Of a stretch of 64,000 nt of DNA, positions 43,451 to 52,260 are shown one piece after another. The notes under the pieces are model-generated. The model searched no databases. It had not been told where the DNA came from and was given only the letters and a program-made list of their open reading frames with translations. This DNA is from Synechococcus sp. ATX 2A4 (lineage in GTDB: Bacteria > Cyanobacteriota > Cyanobacteriia > PCC-6307 > Cyanobiaceae). Numbering within the stretch: position 1 is the first letter of the stretch; every line of letters begins with the position of its first letter. The DNA is taken from positions 1 to 64,000 of the forward strand of contig NZ_JAGQCV010000007.1 of assembly GCF_024346375.1 (NCBI RefSeq), given 5' to 3'. Made by a program: the position numbers and the translations under genes.

Positions 43451-44473
43451 TCACCCAGGCAGGTTCGCCTGACTGATGGGCCCCAGTTTGACACCTTCAG
43501 GGTAATACTTCCAGCCATCTCTGATTCTTATCTTTTCATCCCAGGGAAGCTTGTAGCAGCCATCGGCAAGATCCTTGACCCAGGTGAGATAGTTTTCTTT
43601 CTCCCCACCGGGTTTGCCGACATAGGCGCGGCAGCCCAGGTTGAAGATGTTGTTTTCAAGTGCCCAATTCTCTCTGGCCTTGTCGACCAAGCGCGGAAAC
43701 AGCTCTGCCGTTACGATTTCCCATGGATTCCGGTGCCCCTGTTGAATCACGTTGCCATCATAGTTGCAAACAGTGCCTTCGCCAAAGTAATAAAACACAC
43801 CATCATAGCCAGCCAGGTTCACTGAAATCGTGTACATGAGATTCTGCCATGCATTCGTTTTGTTGGTCCATATCCATTGATCGTTGACTTGCGTGGAGTA
43901 GCCTGAAATGCGGATGTAAACATTGGCTCCTTTGTAGGCGGCCTCTCGAGCCAATTCTGGAAACATTCCGTCGTGGCAGATGCAAACAGCCAGCTTTGAT
44001 CCCTTTGGTCCATCGCAGACGGGCATACCGTAATTTCCCGGTGACCATGGCTCGATGGGTACCCAAGGCTGTAACTTTCGGTAGTGCAAGGCAATGTCGC
44101 CTTGAGAGTTGATGATGATGGCTGAGTTGAACGGCGGCAGCCTGGGGTCATCATTCTGTTCCATCAGGGAGAACACGCCCCACACGTCACTCGCTCTGCA
44201 GGCTTCGCGAAAGCGGTCGATCTCCGGTGAATCAATGCGCAAGAGCATCTCGTCATAGGTCCAGATCGACGTATTCAGTCCTTGCGTTGAGTACTCCGGG
44301 AGAACCACCAGATCCAGGTCTGGATAGCCCGCCTTGGTGGAGGCCACAGCCCTGCAGATCTGATCCACCTGGGTCTGGATGTCTGAGGGGCCTTTGATCA
44401 CGGGGACGGGATATTGAATCATCGCGACGAGAAGCGACTCCTCCCAGGCGCTGACGCTGCCGGTGCTGCCCAT
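43451..44473 (-). CDS. amiF: Formamidase (aliphatic amidase family)
   Basis: 340-residue nitrilase-superfamily amidase that hydrolyses formamide to formate and ammonium. It matches AmiF nearly throughout: start [20 protein letters not shown], catalytic Glu in [12 protein letters not shown] (about 60), Lys in [14 protein letters not shown] (about 133) and Cys in [15 protein letters not shown] (about 166). The phrases [16 protein letters not shown] and GHRNPWEI also match. The ATG at 44473 lies 11 bases behind a Zur/Fur-like palindrome. GC is clearly lower than that of neighbours, pointing to recent transfer. It is convergent with the hydrolase gene. Confidence 0.95.
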   Translation of the reverse strand: MGSTGSVSAWEESLLVAMIQYPVPVIKGPSDIQTQVDQICRAVASTKAGYPDLDLVVLPEYSTQGLNTSIWTYDEMLLRIDSPEIDRFREACRASDVWGVFSLMEQNDDPRLPPFNSAIIINSQGDIALHYRKLQPWVPIEPWSPGNYGMPVCDGPKGSKLAVCICHDGMFPELAREAAYKGANVYIRISGYSTQVNDQWIWTNKTNAWQNLMYTISVNLAGYDGVFYYFGEGTVCNYDGNVIQQGHRNPWEIVTAELFPRLVDKARENWALENNIFNLGCRAYVGKPGGEKENYLTWVKDLADGCYKLPWDEKIRIRDGWKYYPEGVKLGPISQANLPG

Positions 44474-44484
44474 GCTGTTAAGAA

Positions 44485-44499
44485 TGATAGTCATTATCA
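44485..44499. promoter_or_regulatory. 7-1-7 palindrome, Zur/Fur-type operator before amiF
   Basis: TGATAGTCATTATCA is a 7-1-7 inverted repeat with one mismatch, lying within a larger 8-5-8 perfect palindrome (GAATGATA and TATCATTC, 44482-44502). It ends 11 bases before the amiF ATG on the minus strand, so a bound repressor would cover the promoter or start region. Confidence 0.7.
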
Positions 44500-44586
44500 T
44501 TCTAAAAGCCCCGCAAGCGCAAATCTGTCGCTTCAGGCACTGTTTCGTTGCGCCTCGCCCATGCGAGTGGGCCGGGCGCGGAGGGC

Positions 44587-45216
44587 TCAGGCCGCCGGCC
44601 CCTGGGCAGCGCGTTTCAGCAACTGCCGCCAGGAGACACCGTGTGCCGCCAGCCCTGCCTGCAGCGCATCGACCAGGGCGAGGGAGTGGGTGAGGTCTGC
44701 ACCTGCCATCCCCTGCCGCCAGTCCTTGAGCAGGGCCTGGCAAGCCGCTTCGAGCGATGCTGCCGGATCGACGGCGTTGCTGCCAGGGCAATCCGGTTGT
44801 GGGGCTCGGGCTCGGGCACTGAGGGCATCCACGGGCGGAAGCAGGGCTTGCGGCCCTCCGGTGCTGGGCTTGGCTGAGGCTTCAAAGAAGCAGCTGCGGG
44901 CTCCGGTGTGGCAGGCCCCGGCTCCCACCTGCTCAACAGTCAGCAGAAGGGCATCGCCATCGCAGTCGTAGCGAAACCCGCGCAGCAGCTGGATGTGTCC
45001 ACTGGTGGCTCCCTTGTGCCAGAGCGCCTGGCGCGAGCGGCTCCAGTAGTGCACCTGCCCGGTCTCAAAGGTGGTCAGCAGTGCCTGACGGTTCATCCAG
45101 GCCAGCATCAGCACCGCGCCGTCGAGCCAGTCCTGCGTGATGGCGGGGATCAGACCATCGGCGTTGAAGCGCAGGTGATCGACGCAAGCGTGTGGCCATT
45201 GCTCCATGGCGCTCAT
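44587..45216 (-). CDS. hisI: Phosphoribosyl-AMP cyclohydrolase-like protein without HisE domain
   Basis: 209-residue protein. Residues about 15-115 are a complete HisI domain with the family motifs [40 protein letters not shown] and [10 protein letters not shown], which include the zinc-ligand cysteines. Picocyanobacterial histidine synthesis normally uses a HisI-HisE fusion. Here the remaining 95 residues do not show the HisE pattern and look degenerate. The gene overlaps the WD40 gene by four bases in an operon behind a Zur-like box, so it is probably a second, metal-regulated copy. Whether another hisIE exists cannot be seen in the window. Confidence 0.85.
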   Translation of the reverse strand: MSAMEQWPHACVDHLRFNADGLIPAITQDWLDGAVLMLAWMNRQALLTTFETGQVHYWSRSRQALWHKGATSGHIQLLRGFRYDCDGDALLLTVEQVGAGACHTGARSCFFEASAKPSTGGPQALLPPVDALSARARAPQPDCPGSNAVDPAASLEAACQALLKDWRQGMAGADLTHSLALVDALQAGLAAHGVSWRQLLKRAAQGPAA

Positions 45217-46319
45217 GCCCTGGCCCCCTCGTCTGGATCGAGGGGCCACATCACCCAGCCGCCCTCCTCACCGCCAGCCGCCAGGGCCTTGCGGTCGGCG
45301 CGCCAGGCCACGCTGCTGAGCGCCTGGCCATTCAGTTCGAGCACCTGGAGCAGGGATCCGGCTTCCGACCACAGCGCCGCGGTGCCATCACGCGAGGCCG
45401 TGACGATCGGGGCCTGGGCAGGGCCACAGGCCAGTGCTGAGATCCGATCCAGATGAAAGGGCAACAGCACGGCGTTCCAGGCCTCGAGGTCACCCCCCTG
45501 GCCCGACCACACCACAGCGGCCTCCGCCGCTGCGACCAGCAGCCCTTGCTGCCCGCTGGCCAACCGAGATAGCGCCAGCGCATGGATCTTGCCCGGCAGG
45601 TCACCCACGCCAAGCATGGGTTGCTGCAGACCCCGCCAGAGCACCAGGCGGCGATCCAGCAAACCAGCTACGAGCCAAGGGGGGTCCGATCCCCAAACCA
45701 GCTGCAGAACCGCCGAGCCGGTTTCCAGGTGCAGCGGCTCCATGGCCCGATGGGTAGGAGCGGGTGTCAGCGGCAGGCGCCAGATCCACACCCCCTGGCC
45801 CGTGCCCGCCGCCAGTTGATCGCCCGCTGGGCTCCAGCTCAGGGCCATCACCGCGCCGCCCGGGCTGGACAGCGGCGGCAACCAGACCTGGTCTTCGCTA
45901 TGCCAGATCCAGATCTCATCTCCCCTTGCCACGGCCAACAGGCGGCCATCCGGTTGCCAGGCCAGCTGATCGATCCAGCCCCCGACTGCCGGCGCGATCA
46001 ACTGCTGCGGCACGTCACCGTCCAGGCGCCAGAGCGAGAGCACACCCCCCTCACCGGCGGCGGCCAGCCAGCGGCCACAGCTGGAGAAGCCCAGGGCGTC
46101 AAAGCCCTTGCTACCGGCAGCGTTGGCCTCCTGCAAGGGCCAGTCCACGCCGGCCGTGAAATCCACCAAGATGAACTCCCCCGCTGCGCTGGCAATGGCG
46201 AGTTGGGCAGCCTGGGGTGCCCAGGCCAATCCCGTGACGCAACCCTGAACCCTGCCGCGCAGTTGCTTCTTCACCGGTCCTTGGGCCGTGGGCGGTGCGG
46301 GCTTCGAGAGCTCAACCAT
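45213..46319 (-). CDS. WD40-repeat protein (copy 1)
   Basis: 368-residue beta-propeller protein with about seven WD40-type repeats, recognisable by recurring units such as [67 protein letters not shown] and [14 protein letters not shown]. Such proteins are scaffolds for complexes. It is a clear paralogue of the WD40 protein at 52.4-53.5 kb, which follows cobW2. Translation from the ATG at 46319 overlaps the preceding helical gene by eight bases, and hisI follows with a four-base overlap. Confidence 0.9.
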   Translation of the reverse strand: MVELSKPAPPTAQGPVKKQLRGRVQGCVTGLAWAPQAAQLAIASAAGEFILVDFTAGVDWPLQEANAAGSKGFDALGFSSCGRWLAAAGEGGVLSLWRLDGDVPQQLIAPAVGGWIDQLAWQPDGRLLAVARGDEIWIWHSEDQVWLPPLSSPGGAVMALSWSPAGDQLAAGTGQGVWIWRLPLTPAPTHRAMEPLHLETGSAVLQLVWGSDPPWLVAGLLDRRLVLWRGLQQPMLGVGDLPGKIHALALSRLASGQQGLLVAAAEAAVVWSGQGGDLEAWNAVLLPFHLDRISALACGPAQAPIVTASRDGTAALWSEAGSLLQVLELNGQALSSVAWRADRKALAAGGEEGGWVMWPLDPDEGARA

Positions 46320-46752
46320 CACGGGTGCTGCACTCCAACAGCTGGTTGAGGCGCAGCCGTCGCTCGCCGTGCGGATCAGGAGCCAGCTCACCGACCAGCT
46401 CCTGAGCCAATCGCTCGACAGCCTGCGGCCACTCCACCTCACCTGTGCGCTGCAGCAGAAGCTCCGCCGAAAGCAGCCAGGCCTGCAGAGCCCTCAGATC
46501 GCTGCACACCTGCCGCCGACCGATGGTCTGCCGCGCCAGGGAGGACGGTTCGCTGGCGAGCTGCTGGACAACAGCCGACGTCAGGCTCTGCATGGCCTGG
46601 AGGCAGGCCCAGAGCTGCTGTTGCTGCCCCCGCAGGCTGTCCTGCCGTCGCAGCAGTCCATCGTGAAGACGCTCGAAGCGCTCCTGCTCCTCGGGTGAGG
46701 GTCCCTGTTCCCAGGGGTCCTGACCAAAGAATTCCCGCGCGTCCGACGTCAT
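46312..46752 (-). CDS. Helical protein at head of WD40-hisI operon
   Basis: 146-residue, mostly helical protein (MTSDAREFFGQDPWEQG start) with Gln/Leu-rich segments (SLRGQQQQLWACLQAMQS) and two isolated Cys. I do not recognise a family. It is the first gene of a minus-strand operon with the WD40 protein and HisI; its 5' end is 70 bases from the palindrome at 46822-46836. Confidence 0.72.
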   Translation of the reverse strand: MTSDAREFFGQDPWEQGPSPEEQERFERLHDGLLRRQDSLRGQQQQLWACLQAMQSLTSAVVQQLASEPSSLARQTIGRRQVCSDLRALQAWLLSAELLLQRTGEVEWPQAVERLAQELVGELAPDPHGERRLRLNQLLECSTRDG

Positions 46753-46821
46753 CGGCAGACGCCGGAGCCAGGGGGACGAGAGCAGCGCCAGGCACTCCGC
46801 GTCAGCATCCGCATCAGCAAA

Positions 46822-46836
46822 CGATAATCATTCTCG
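46822..46836. promoter_or_regulatory. 7-1-7 palindrome, Zur/Fur-type operator between divergent operons
   Basis: CGATAATCATTCTCG is a 7-1-7 inverted repeat with one mismatch and shares the core of the boxes at 38998 and 44485. It lies 33 bases before the ATG at 46870 (plus) and 70 bases before the ATG at 46752 (minus), so it could control both the cysS operon and the WD40-hisI operon. Confidence 0.7.
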
Positions 46837-46869
46837 TATGGTAGACCCCTGGTGCCGTTCGCCTTGGCC

Positions 46870-47616
46870 ATGCAGCGCATAACAGCTTCACGCCACGGGC
46901 AGAACCCCATCGCCTCTGCGGGGCTCGCACCTGCGAAGCCCGGGCCCGTGCTGACCGTGGCGCTGCAGGCCATGGACCTCAGCGGCAGGCGCAGAACCGA
47001 ACGGCAACTCCTTTCCCTGGCAGTTGGTCAGGGCACACTTCCGGCCTGGCTGGAAGTGGAGTTGGCAGGACTGCAGCCAGGCACCACCAGCCGCTGGCGT
47101 GTGGGGCCTCGCCAGCGGCCCCTGGCACTGGTGGGCCACCCCCACCTCCCCAGCAACGGGCTGATCTGGCTGGAACTGGAACTGCTCGAATCCCGCCGGC
47201 CCTCCCTGCCAGGGGATGGGCCCAGTGGTTGCGCCTTGATCAGCCAAGCCGAGGTTCAGGCACTGTTTGAACGCTGGAACAAGGCGTTGCAGAGCCAGGA
47301 TCCGGAGTGGGTAGCGCACTTGTACAGCCGCGATGCGGTGCTGCTCCCCACGCTCTCGGATGAGCCCCGAACAGACCATGACAGCATCGTGGATTATTTC
47401 AGCCACTTTCTGCAGAAGCGTCCCAGCGGTGAGATCAGCCAGCGGGAAATACTGATCGGCTGCAACATGGTGCAGGACGCTGGTTTATACAACTTCCGCT
47501 TCCTTGACGGCAGCAATGCCCAGGCCCGCTACAGCTTCATCTATGTGCTCGAGGATGGTGAGTGGAAAATCTCACACCATCACTCCTCCTTGCTGCCGGA
47601 AGCGTCAGGGAGCTGA
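46870..47616 (+). CDS. Two-domain protein: FKBP-like region plus CaMKII-association-like (NTF2-fold) domain
   Basis: 248-residue protein. The first part (about 25-105) has the phrase GQGTLPAWLEVELAGLQPGT, reminiscent of FKBP/SlyD-type folds; this is tentative. The second part (about 123-245) is a SnoaL/CaMKII-association-type NTF2 fold: LFERWNKALQSQDPEWVAHL, YSRDAVLLPTLSDEPR, YSFIYVLEDGEWKISHHHSS, typical of the SgcJ/EcaC family. Catalysis is not known. A GTG at 46852 is an alternative start. The stop overlaps the cysS ATG by one base, so the two are translationally coupled behind the palindrome at 46822. Confidence 0.78.
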   Translation: MQRITASRHGQNPIASAGLAPAKPGPVLTVALQAMDLSGRRRTERQLLSLAVGQGTLPAWLEVELAGLQPGTTSRWRVGPRQRPLALVGHPHLPSNGLIWLELELLESRRPSLPGDGPSGCALISQAEVQALFERWNKALQSQDPEWVAHLYSRDAVLLPTLSDEPRTDHDSIVDYFSHFLQKRPSGEISQREILIGCNMVQDAGLYNFRFLDGSNAQARYSFIYVLEDGEWKISHHHSSLLPEASGS

Positions 47617-49052
47617 TGGAACCCCTCACGATCCAACTTCACGACAGCCTGAGCCGGCGCAAGCGCCCCCTGCAGCTGGAACAACCTGATCGGGTGACGC
47701 TGTATGTGTGCGGCCCCACCGTCTATGACTTGCCCCACATTGGGAATGCCAGGCCGGCTGTGGTCTTTGATGTGTTGGTGCGCTTGCTTCGCCACGCCTA
47801 TCGGCAGGTGATCTATGTGCGCAACTTCACCGATGTGGATGACAAGATCAATGCGGCGGCAGCCACCGCAGGGGTTCCCATTCGCACGATCACGGAGCGC
47901 ACGATTGCCGCGTATCAGGCCGACATGCGCGCTCTGGATGTGCTGCCACCCGACCGGGAGCCCCGCGTCACCGAGCACATCAGCGACATCCAGTTCCTGA
48001 TCACCCAACTGCTGGATCGTGGCCATGCCTATGTGGCGGCGGGCCATGTGCTGTTTGAGGTGGCCAGCTTTGCCAGCTACGGCCAGCTCTCCGGCCGCAC
48101 GAAGGCAGGAATGCAGGCCGGCGCCCGCGTGGAGGTGGCGCCGTTCAAGCGCGATCCCACAGATTTCGTGCTCTGGAAACCCTCCAGTCCCGACCTGCCT
48201 GGCTGGGAGAGTCCGTGGGGCCGCGGAAGGCCCGGCTGGCATGTGGAATGCACGGCCATGATCCAGCGTCACCTGGGTTTCCCGATCGACATCCACGGCG
48301 GTGGCCAGGATCTGATCTTTCCCCATCACGAGAACGAGATCGCCCAGGGCTGTGCCGCCACCGGTCTGCCTTACTGCCGCACCTGGATGCACAACAGCTT
48401 CATCACCGTGGCTGGACAGAAGATGTCGAAATCCCTCGGCAATGTGCTGCTGGTGCGTGATCTGCTCCAAATGGCTCCCGGCGAAGCCATCCGTCTGGCC
48501 CTGCTGGCCAGTCATTACCGCCAACCACTGGACTGGAACCAGGAGCGGCTTGATCAGGCCAGGCGTACGCTCATCGCCTTCTACCGGGCCCTGAGCAGCG
48601 CGGTTACTGGCGACGAACACCGCCCCTGCGCTGCCGAGAGCCGCCCGGATCCGATCGTGCTTGGGGCCCTGGCGGACGATCTCAACATCTCCGTCGCTCT
48701 CGCCCGCCTGCATGGGCTGAGCCGGGAGTTGCAGTGGGCCACGTCAGCTGCCGAACGGGGGCCCCTCAGAGCCAGCCTGCTGGGCTCAGGCCAGCTCCTC
48801 GGCCTGCTGCAGAAAGAGCCCCACAAGGCGCTTGCCGGGCTGTGTTCACCACCCCGGCAGGTCGCAGCGTCGGAGGCATGGCTGTCGGAGGAGGCGATCG
48901 CCGAACTGCAGAGGCGCCGCCAACGGGCCCGTCAGGAGGGGGATTTTTCGCTGGCCGACCGGTTACGGCGGCAATTGATCGATGCCGGGGTGCCGGTGGC
49001 CGACAGCAAGGCCGTGCGTAGCATCGCCACCCCAACCCCTACGGACCCTTGA
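47616..49052 (+). CDS. cysS: Cysteinyl-tRNA synthetase, proteobacterial type
   Basis: 478-residue class I synthetase that charges tRNA-Cys. Zinc ligands are intact: Cys in YVCGPTVYDL (about 30), Cys in WHVECTAM (about 213) and His/Glu in FPHHENEIAQ (about 238-242). HIGH is HIGN, KMSKS is present (KMSKSLGN). The wording, VCGPTVYDLPHIGNARP and WKPSSPDLPG among others, resembles alphaproteobacterial enzymes. Picocyanobacterial housekeeping CysRS, as I remember it, reads YCCGVTVYDLCHLGHARS. It is therefore likely an acquired second copy in the metal-responsive operon. The other copy is not in this window. Confidence 0.93.
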   Translation: MEPLTIQLHDSLSRRKRPLQLEQPDRVTLYVCGPTVYDLPHIGNARPAVVFDVLVRLLRHAYRQVIYVRNFTDVDDKINAAAATAGVPIRTITERTIAAYQADMRALDVLPPDREPRVTEHISDIQFLITQLLDRGHAYVAAGHVLFEVASFASYGQLSGRTKAGMQAGARVEVAPFKRDPTDFVLWKPSSPDLPGWESPWGRGRPGWHVECTAMIQRHLGFPIDIHGGGQDLIFPHHENEIAQGCAATGLPYCRTWMHNSFITVAGQKMSKSLGNVLLVRDLLQMAPGEAIRLALLASHYRQPLDWNQERLDQARRTLIAFYRALSSAVTGDEHRPCAAESRPDPIVLGALADDLNISVALARLHGLSRELQWATSAAERGPLRASLLGSGQLLGLLQKEPHKALAGLCSPPRQVAASEAWLSEEAIAELQRRRQRARQEGDFSLADRLRRQLIDAGVPVADSKAVRSIATPTPTDP

Positions 49053-49389
49053 GATCCATCGGCTGGAGGGTGCAAGACGTGGCTTGACGTGGCCGAACTG
49101 TGGCCCTTGGCCTGTGGACGCCGAGGTGGCACGAAACGGATCTGCCATCCAGGCTGTGTATGTGTCATGCGCATTGAATGGTGCCCAAGCGTGTTCATGG
49201 GAGAGAAGATCAAGTGTCATCGCGGCTGATTTGAACAAATCATGCAGGTGGTGATGTGATCATCTCCTCGCCACATCTGTTTGGATGCTGAGCCGGAATC
49301 GCCGACACTGTGCTCGGACTTGTAGCAAATGATACGGGTGTTCGTGTGGATTGAACGAGCGCATACACCGGTATGCCAGTACAAAGGTG
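49053..49389. other. Spacer between cysS and ferritin
   Basis: No convincing gene. The last 190 bases are less GC-rich and likely contain the ferritin promoter. I found no copy of the 7-1-7 palindrome here. Confidence 0.55.
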
Positions 49390-49938
49390 ATGCGGATATG
49401 TGCAAGTTGCGTGAAAGAGCTCACTGGTGCCATCAATCAACATCTGGCGGCTGAGTTTCAGGCCGGCCACACCTATCTGGCCATGTCCATCTGGCTGCGG
49501 GAGAAGGATCTCGCCGGTTTCTCCACCTACATGCTCGATAAAAGCCAGGAGGAACGGGCCCATGCCGCCCGCATGATCGCCTATTTGGTGGACAGCGACG
49601 AGCAGGTGGAACTGCCCACGATCGAGGCCCCGGAGCGCAGTTGGCCGTCGTTGCAGAGCCTGTTCGATCAGGTCTTTGATATGGAGAAAGGTGTCACCGC
49701 CTCCATCAACCGCCTCTATTCCATGGCGGAATCCGTGGGCGAGCGCAGTGCCACCGCCATGCTCGATTGGTTTGTGGCTGAACAGCTCAAGGAGGAGGCC
49801 GAAGCCCGCTTCGTGCGCAAGCGCCTGCGGCTGGCCGGTGACAACAGCGCGGCCCTGTTGCTGCTCGATCAGCAGTTCCTCGAAGGCACGGCTCTCGCCC
49901 ATATCAAGCAAGGGCTGAGTGGTACCCAGCTCGCCTGA
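49390..49938 (+). CDS. Non-heme ferritin
   Basis: 182-residue four-helix iron-storage protein (ATG at 49390, MRICASCVKELTGAIN). Ferroxidase ligands are in place: Glu in NQHLAAEFQAGHTYLAM (about 19), Glu and His in DKSQEERAHAARMIAYLV (about 54-60), Glu in DMEKGVTASINRLY (about 100) and Gln in DWFVAEQLKEEAE (about 135). It stores ferric iron in a 24-mer cage and protects from iron toxicity. It precedes feoB by about 40 bases, so iron import and storage genes are neighbours. Confidence 0.94.
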   Translation: MRICASCVKELTGAINQHLAAEFQAGHTYLAMSIWLREKDLAGFSTYMLDKSQEERAHAARMIAYLVDSDEQVELPTIEAPERSWPSLQSLFDQVFDMEKGVTASINRLYSMAESVGERSATAMLDWFVAEQLKEEAEARFVRKRLRLAGDNSAALLLLDQQFLEGTALAHIKQGLSGTQLA

Positions 49939-49977
49939 TCTGTTGCGGCTTTCTTCCCCTTCCCCTGCTGTTGTGCC

Positions 49978-51840
49978 ATGCCCCGTTCTGAACAACCCAC
50001 GGCCCGCAGGCGCGGTGGCCGGGGGCCAGGCGTTCAGCTGGCCTTGCTGGGGATGCCGAACACCGGCAAGTCGACGCTTTACAACCGGCTCACCGGTGGC
50101 CATGCGCAGATCGCCAACTGGCCAGGCCTCACGGTGGATCTGCTGCGCGGCGCCATGCCCCCCGACCGCAACGGCACTGCCTACGAGCTGGTAGACCTGC
50201 CCGGCATCCACGACCTCAGCGGCAGCAGCGAAGACGAGGCCCTGGTGCAGCGCTTCATGCGCAACACCCCGCCCGATCTGGTGCTGGTGGTGCTCAATGC
50301 CAGCCAGATCAGCAGCCAGCTGCGCTTGTTGCTGCAGATGCAGCAGCTGGGCCTGCCCGTGGTGGCCGCCCTGAACATGAGCGATGAAGCCCGGCGCTTC
50401 GGCATCGCGATTGACCATGAGGGGCTGGGTCGGGCCCTTGGTCTGCCGCTGCTGCCCGTCAGCGCCAAGAGCAACCAGGGTATCCATGCGCTGATTGACC
50501 AGCTGCATCAATGGGGCGAAGGCCACCAGCCGCCCAGCGCCGGTGCCCCTGCGGCACTCCAGCTTGAGCCCCACGTGCCGGAAGGGCGGCAACAGGAACT
50601 GGTGGCCCGCTACGTGACGTTGCCGGCCCGGCTGCTCAACCGCCGCACCCGCCTGGTGGATCGCGTGCTGCTCAATCCGGTGCTGGGGGTGGTGCTGTTC
50701 CTGGCGATCGTGATGGTGGTGTTTCAGCTGCTGTATGCGATCACCACTCCACTGCAGGAGCTGCTGGGAGCGGGGCTCGCATGGATTCAGGGCAGCTGGC
50801 TGGCACCGGGATTGCAGGTGCTCGGTTCACCGGATTGGTTGAAGCGTTTCCTGCTGGATGGCCTCTGGCTGGGCGTGAGCACGGTGGCCACTTTTCTGCC
50901 GCTGATCTTCGTGTTTTACGTGATGATCGCCATCATCGAAGATTCGGGTTACCTGCCGCGGGCCGCCTTCCTGATGGACGGCTTCATGCGTTGGCTGGGG
51001 CTCGATGGACGCGCCTTCGTTCTTCAGGTGATGGGCTTCGGTTGCAATGTGCCCTCGATCATGGGAACGCGGGTGATCCGGGATCGGGGCATGCGTCTGC
51101 TGGCGATGTTGTGCATTCCATTTGCGCTGTGCCAGGCCCGGCTCACCGTGTTCATCTTCATGGCCGGCGTGTTCTTTGCTGATCCCTGGTGGGCGCCAGG
51201 GCTGGTGCTGTTTGGTTTTTATGTGATGAGCTTTGCGGCGGCGGTGATCACTGGCCTGGTGTTCAAGCGGGCCTATCCTAGTGATGAAGCTTTCGTGCTG
51301 GAGCTTCCCCCCTACCGGGCCCCCAGCCTGGCCACGATCCTGCGCCGCGGCTGGACCTCAATGCTGAACTTTCTGTTCACCACCCGGGTGTTCATTGTTG
51401 TGGGTGCGGCCGCCATCTGGTTGCTCACCAACCTTCCTCCGGGGGCGGCAGAGGGATCCGGCGGCACGTTGGCGGCGGGGATCGGCCAGCTGTTCCAGCC
51501 GCTGTTGGGGCCGATCGGCATGAACCCGGAGCTCACGGTGTCGTTGTTCTTTGGCTTCATCGCCAAGGAGATCTTGCTGGGGGCGATGGCGGTGATCTAC
51601 AACACCACCGAATCGGGGCTGGGCGGTGCGGTCCATGCGGCGATCACGCCGTTGCAGTCGCTCAGCTTCATGACCTTTGTGCTGCTCTACACCCCCTGCC
51701 TGGGCACCGTGGCAGCCCAGATCCAGGAAGCCAAGAGCAGGAATTTTGCCTTGCTGTCGCTGGGGTGGTCGCTGCTGCTGGCCTGGGTGATGGCGTTGAT
51801 CGTCTACCAGGGAGGTCGCCTGCTCCTGGCGCTGGGCTGA
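49978..51840 (+). CDS. feoB: Ferrous iron transporter FeoB
   Basis: 620-residue inner-membrane Fe(II) importer. The N-terminal G domain has GMPNTGKST (about 26), the Thr of switch I near 48 (PGLTVD), DLPGIHDL (about 72) and NMSD (about 132). The membrane part has the two gate motifs with conserved Cys (GFGCNVPSIMGTR and LLYTPCLGTVAAQ) and about eight helices. It is shorter than E. coli FeoB (773 aa) but similar to other cyanobacterial ones. FeoA is not upstream but convergent on the other side of a terminator. Confidence 0.96.
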   Translation: MPRSEQPTARRRGGRGPGVQLALLGMPNTGKSTLYNRLTGGHAQIANWPGLTVDLLRGAMPPDRNGTAYELVDLPGIHDLSGSSEDEALVQRFMRNTPPDLVLVVLNASQISSQLRLLLQMQQLGLPVVAALNMSDEARRFGIAIDHEGLGRALGLPLLPVSAKSNQGIHALIDQLHQWGEGHQPPSAGAPAALQLEPHVPEGRQQELVARYVTLPARLLNRRTRLVDRVLLNPVLGVVLFLAIVMVVFQLLYAITTPLQELLGAGLAWIQGSWLAPGLQVLGSPDWLKRFLLDGLWLGVSTVATFLPLIFVFYVMIAIIEDSGYLPRAAFLMDGFMRWLGLDGRAFVLQVMGFGCNVPSIMGTRVIRDRGMRLLAMLCIPFALCQARLTVFIFMAGVFFADPWWAPGLVLFGFYVMSFAAAVITGLVFKRAYPSDEAFVLELPPYRAPSLATILRRGWTSMLNFLFTTRVFIVVGAAAIWLLTNLPPGAAEGSGGTLAAGIGQLFQPLLGPIGMNPELTVSLFFGFIAKEILLGAMAVIYNTTESGLGGAVHAAITPLQSLSFMTFVLLYTPCLGTVAAQIQEAKSRNFALLSLGWSLLLAWVMALIVYQGGRLLLALG

Positions 51841-51913
51841 GCCAGGTCTGTTCCGGTTGAGCCAGATCTGCCCCGGCCCGGTCCCAGCGTCATCGATCGG
51901 GCTGGTGTCCATG

Positions 51914-51944
51914 AAAAAAGCCCCTCACGGTGAGGGGCTTTCGT
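51914..51944. terminator. Bidirectional terminator between feoB and feoA
   Basis: GCCCCTCA (51920-51927) and TGAGGGGC (51931-51938) form a perfect 8-bp stem with a three-base loop. It is preceded by six A and followed by TTTC, so it can end both the plus-strand feoB and minus-strand feoA transcripts. Confidence 0.9.
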
Positions 51945-51992
51945 AGCACCTCGTTGGCCATACTTTTCAGTGTGATGTGTCAGTGCAACGTA

Positions 51993-52226
51993 TCAGTGCA
52001 ACGTGACCAGATCCACGTCCATTTCGGCAGCTTGTTCATGGCGGATCATGAACTCGAGCATGCCACTGGCCAGATGCAAAATGCCGCCGGGCTTGCCGCG
52101 GCGCAACACCTCAAGTTCTGCTCCGGGCCGCACGCCCATCGCGTGAAGCCGGCGTTGCAAGCCGGCATGCATGGGCAAGCAGTTGATCAAGACACGAGCG
52201 CCTGTCGGAACCTGGTTGAGTGGCAT
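51993..52226 (-). CDS. feoA: Ferrous iron transport protein FeoA
   Basis: 77-residue SH3-like protein of the FeoA family, thought to regulate FeoB. It reads MPLNQVPTGARVLINCLPM, then RRLHAMGVRPGAELEVLRRG and ends with the strand-rich GMLEFMIRHEQAAEMDV. It is convergent with feoB, an unusual arrangement because feoA and feoB usually form one operon. Upstream lies a degenerate 16-bp tandem repeat. Confidence 0.93.
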   Translation of the reverse strand: MPLNQVPTGARVLINCLPMHAGLQRRLHAMGVRPGAELEVLRRGKPGGILHLASGMLEFMIRHEQAAEMDVDLVTLH

Positions 52227-52260
52227 CCATTGCTCCCGGTTTGTCTAACAATCTTAGGTC

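Noticed and set aside
49240-49390. Search for a Fur/Zur palindrome before ferritin and feoB
   Set aside because: Only imperfect TGAT words were found; none has the 7-1-7 form, so the iron genes are not placed in the palindrome set.
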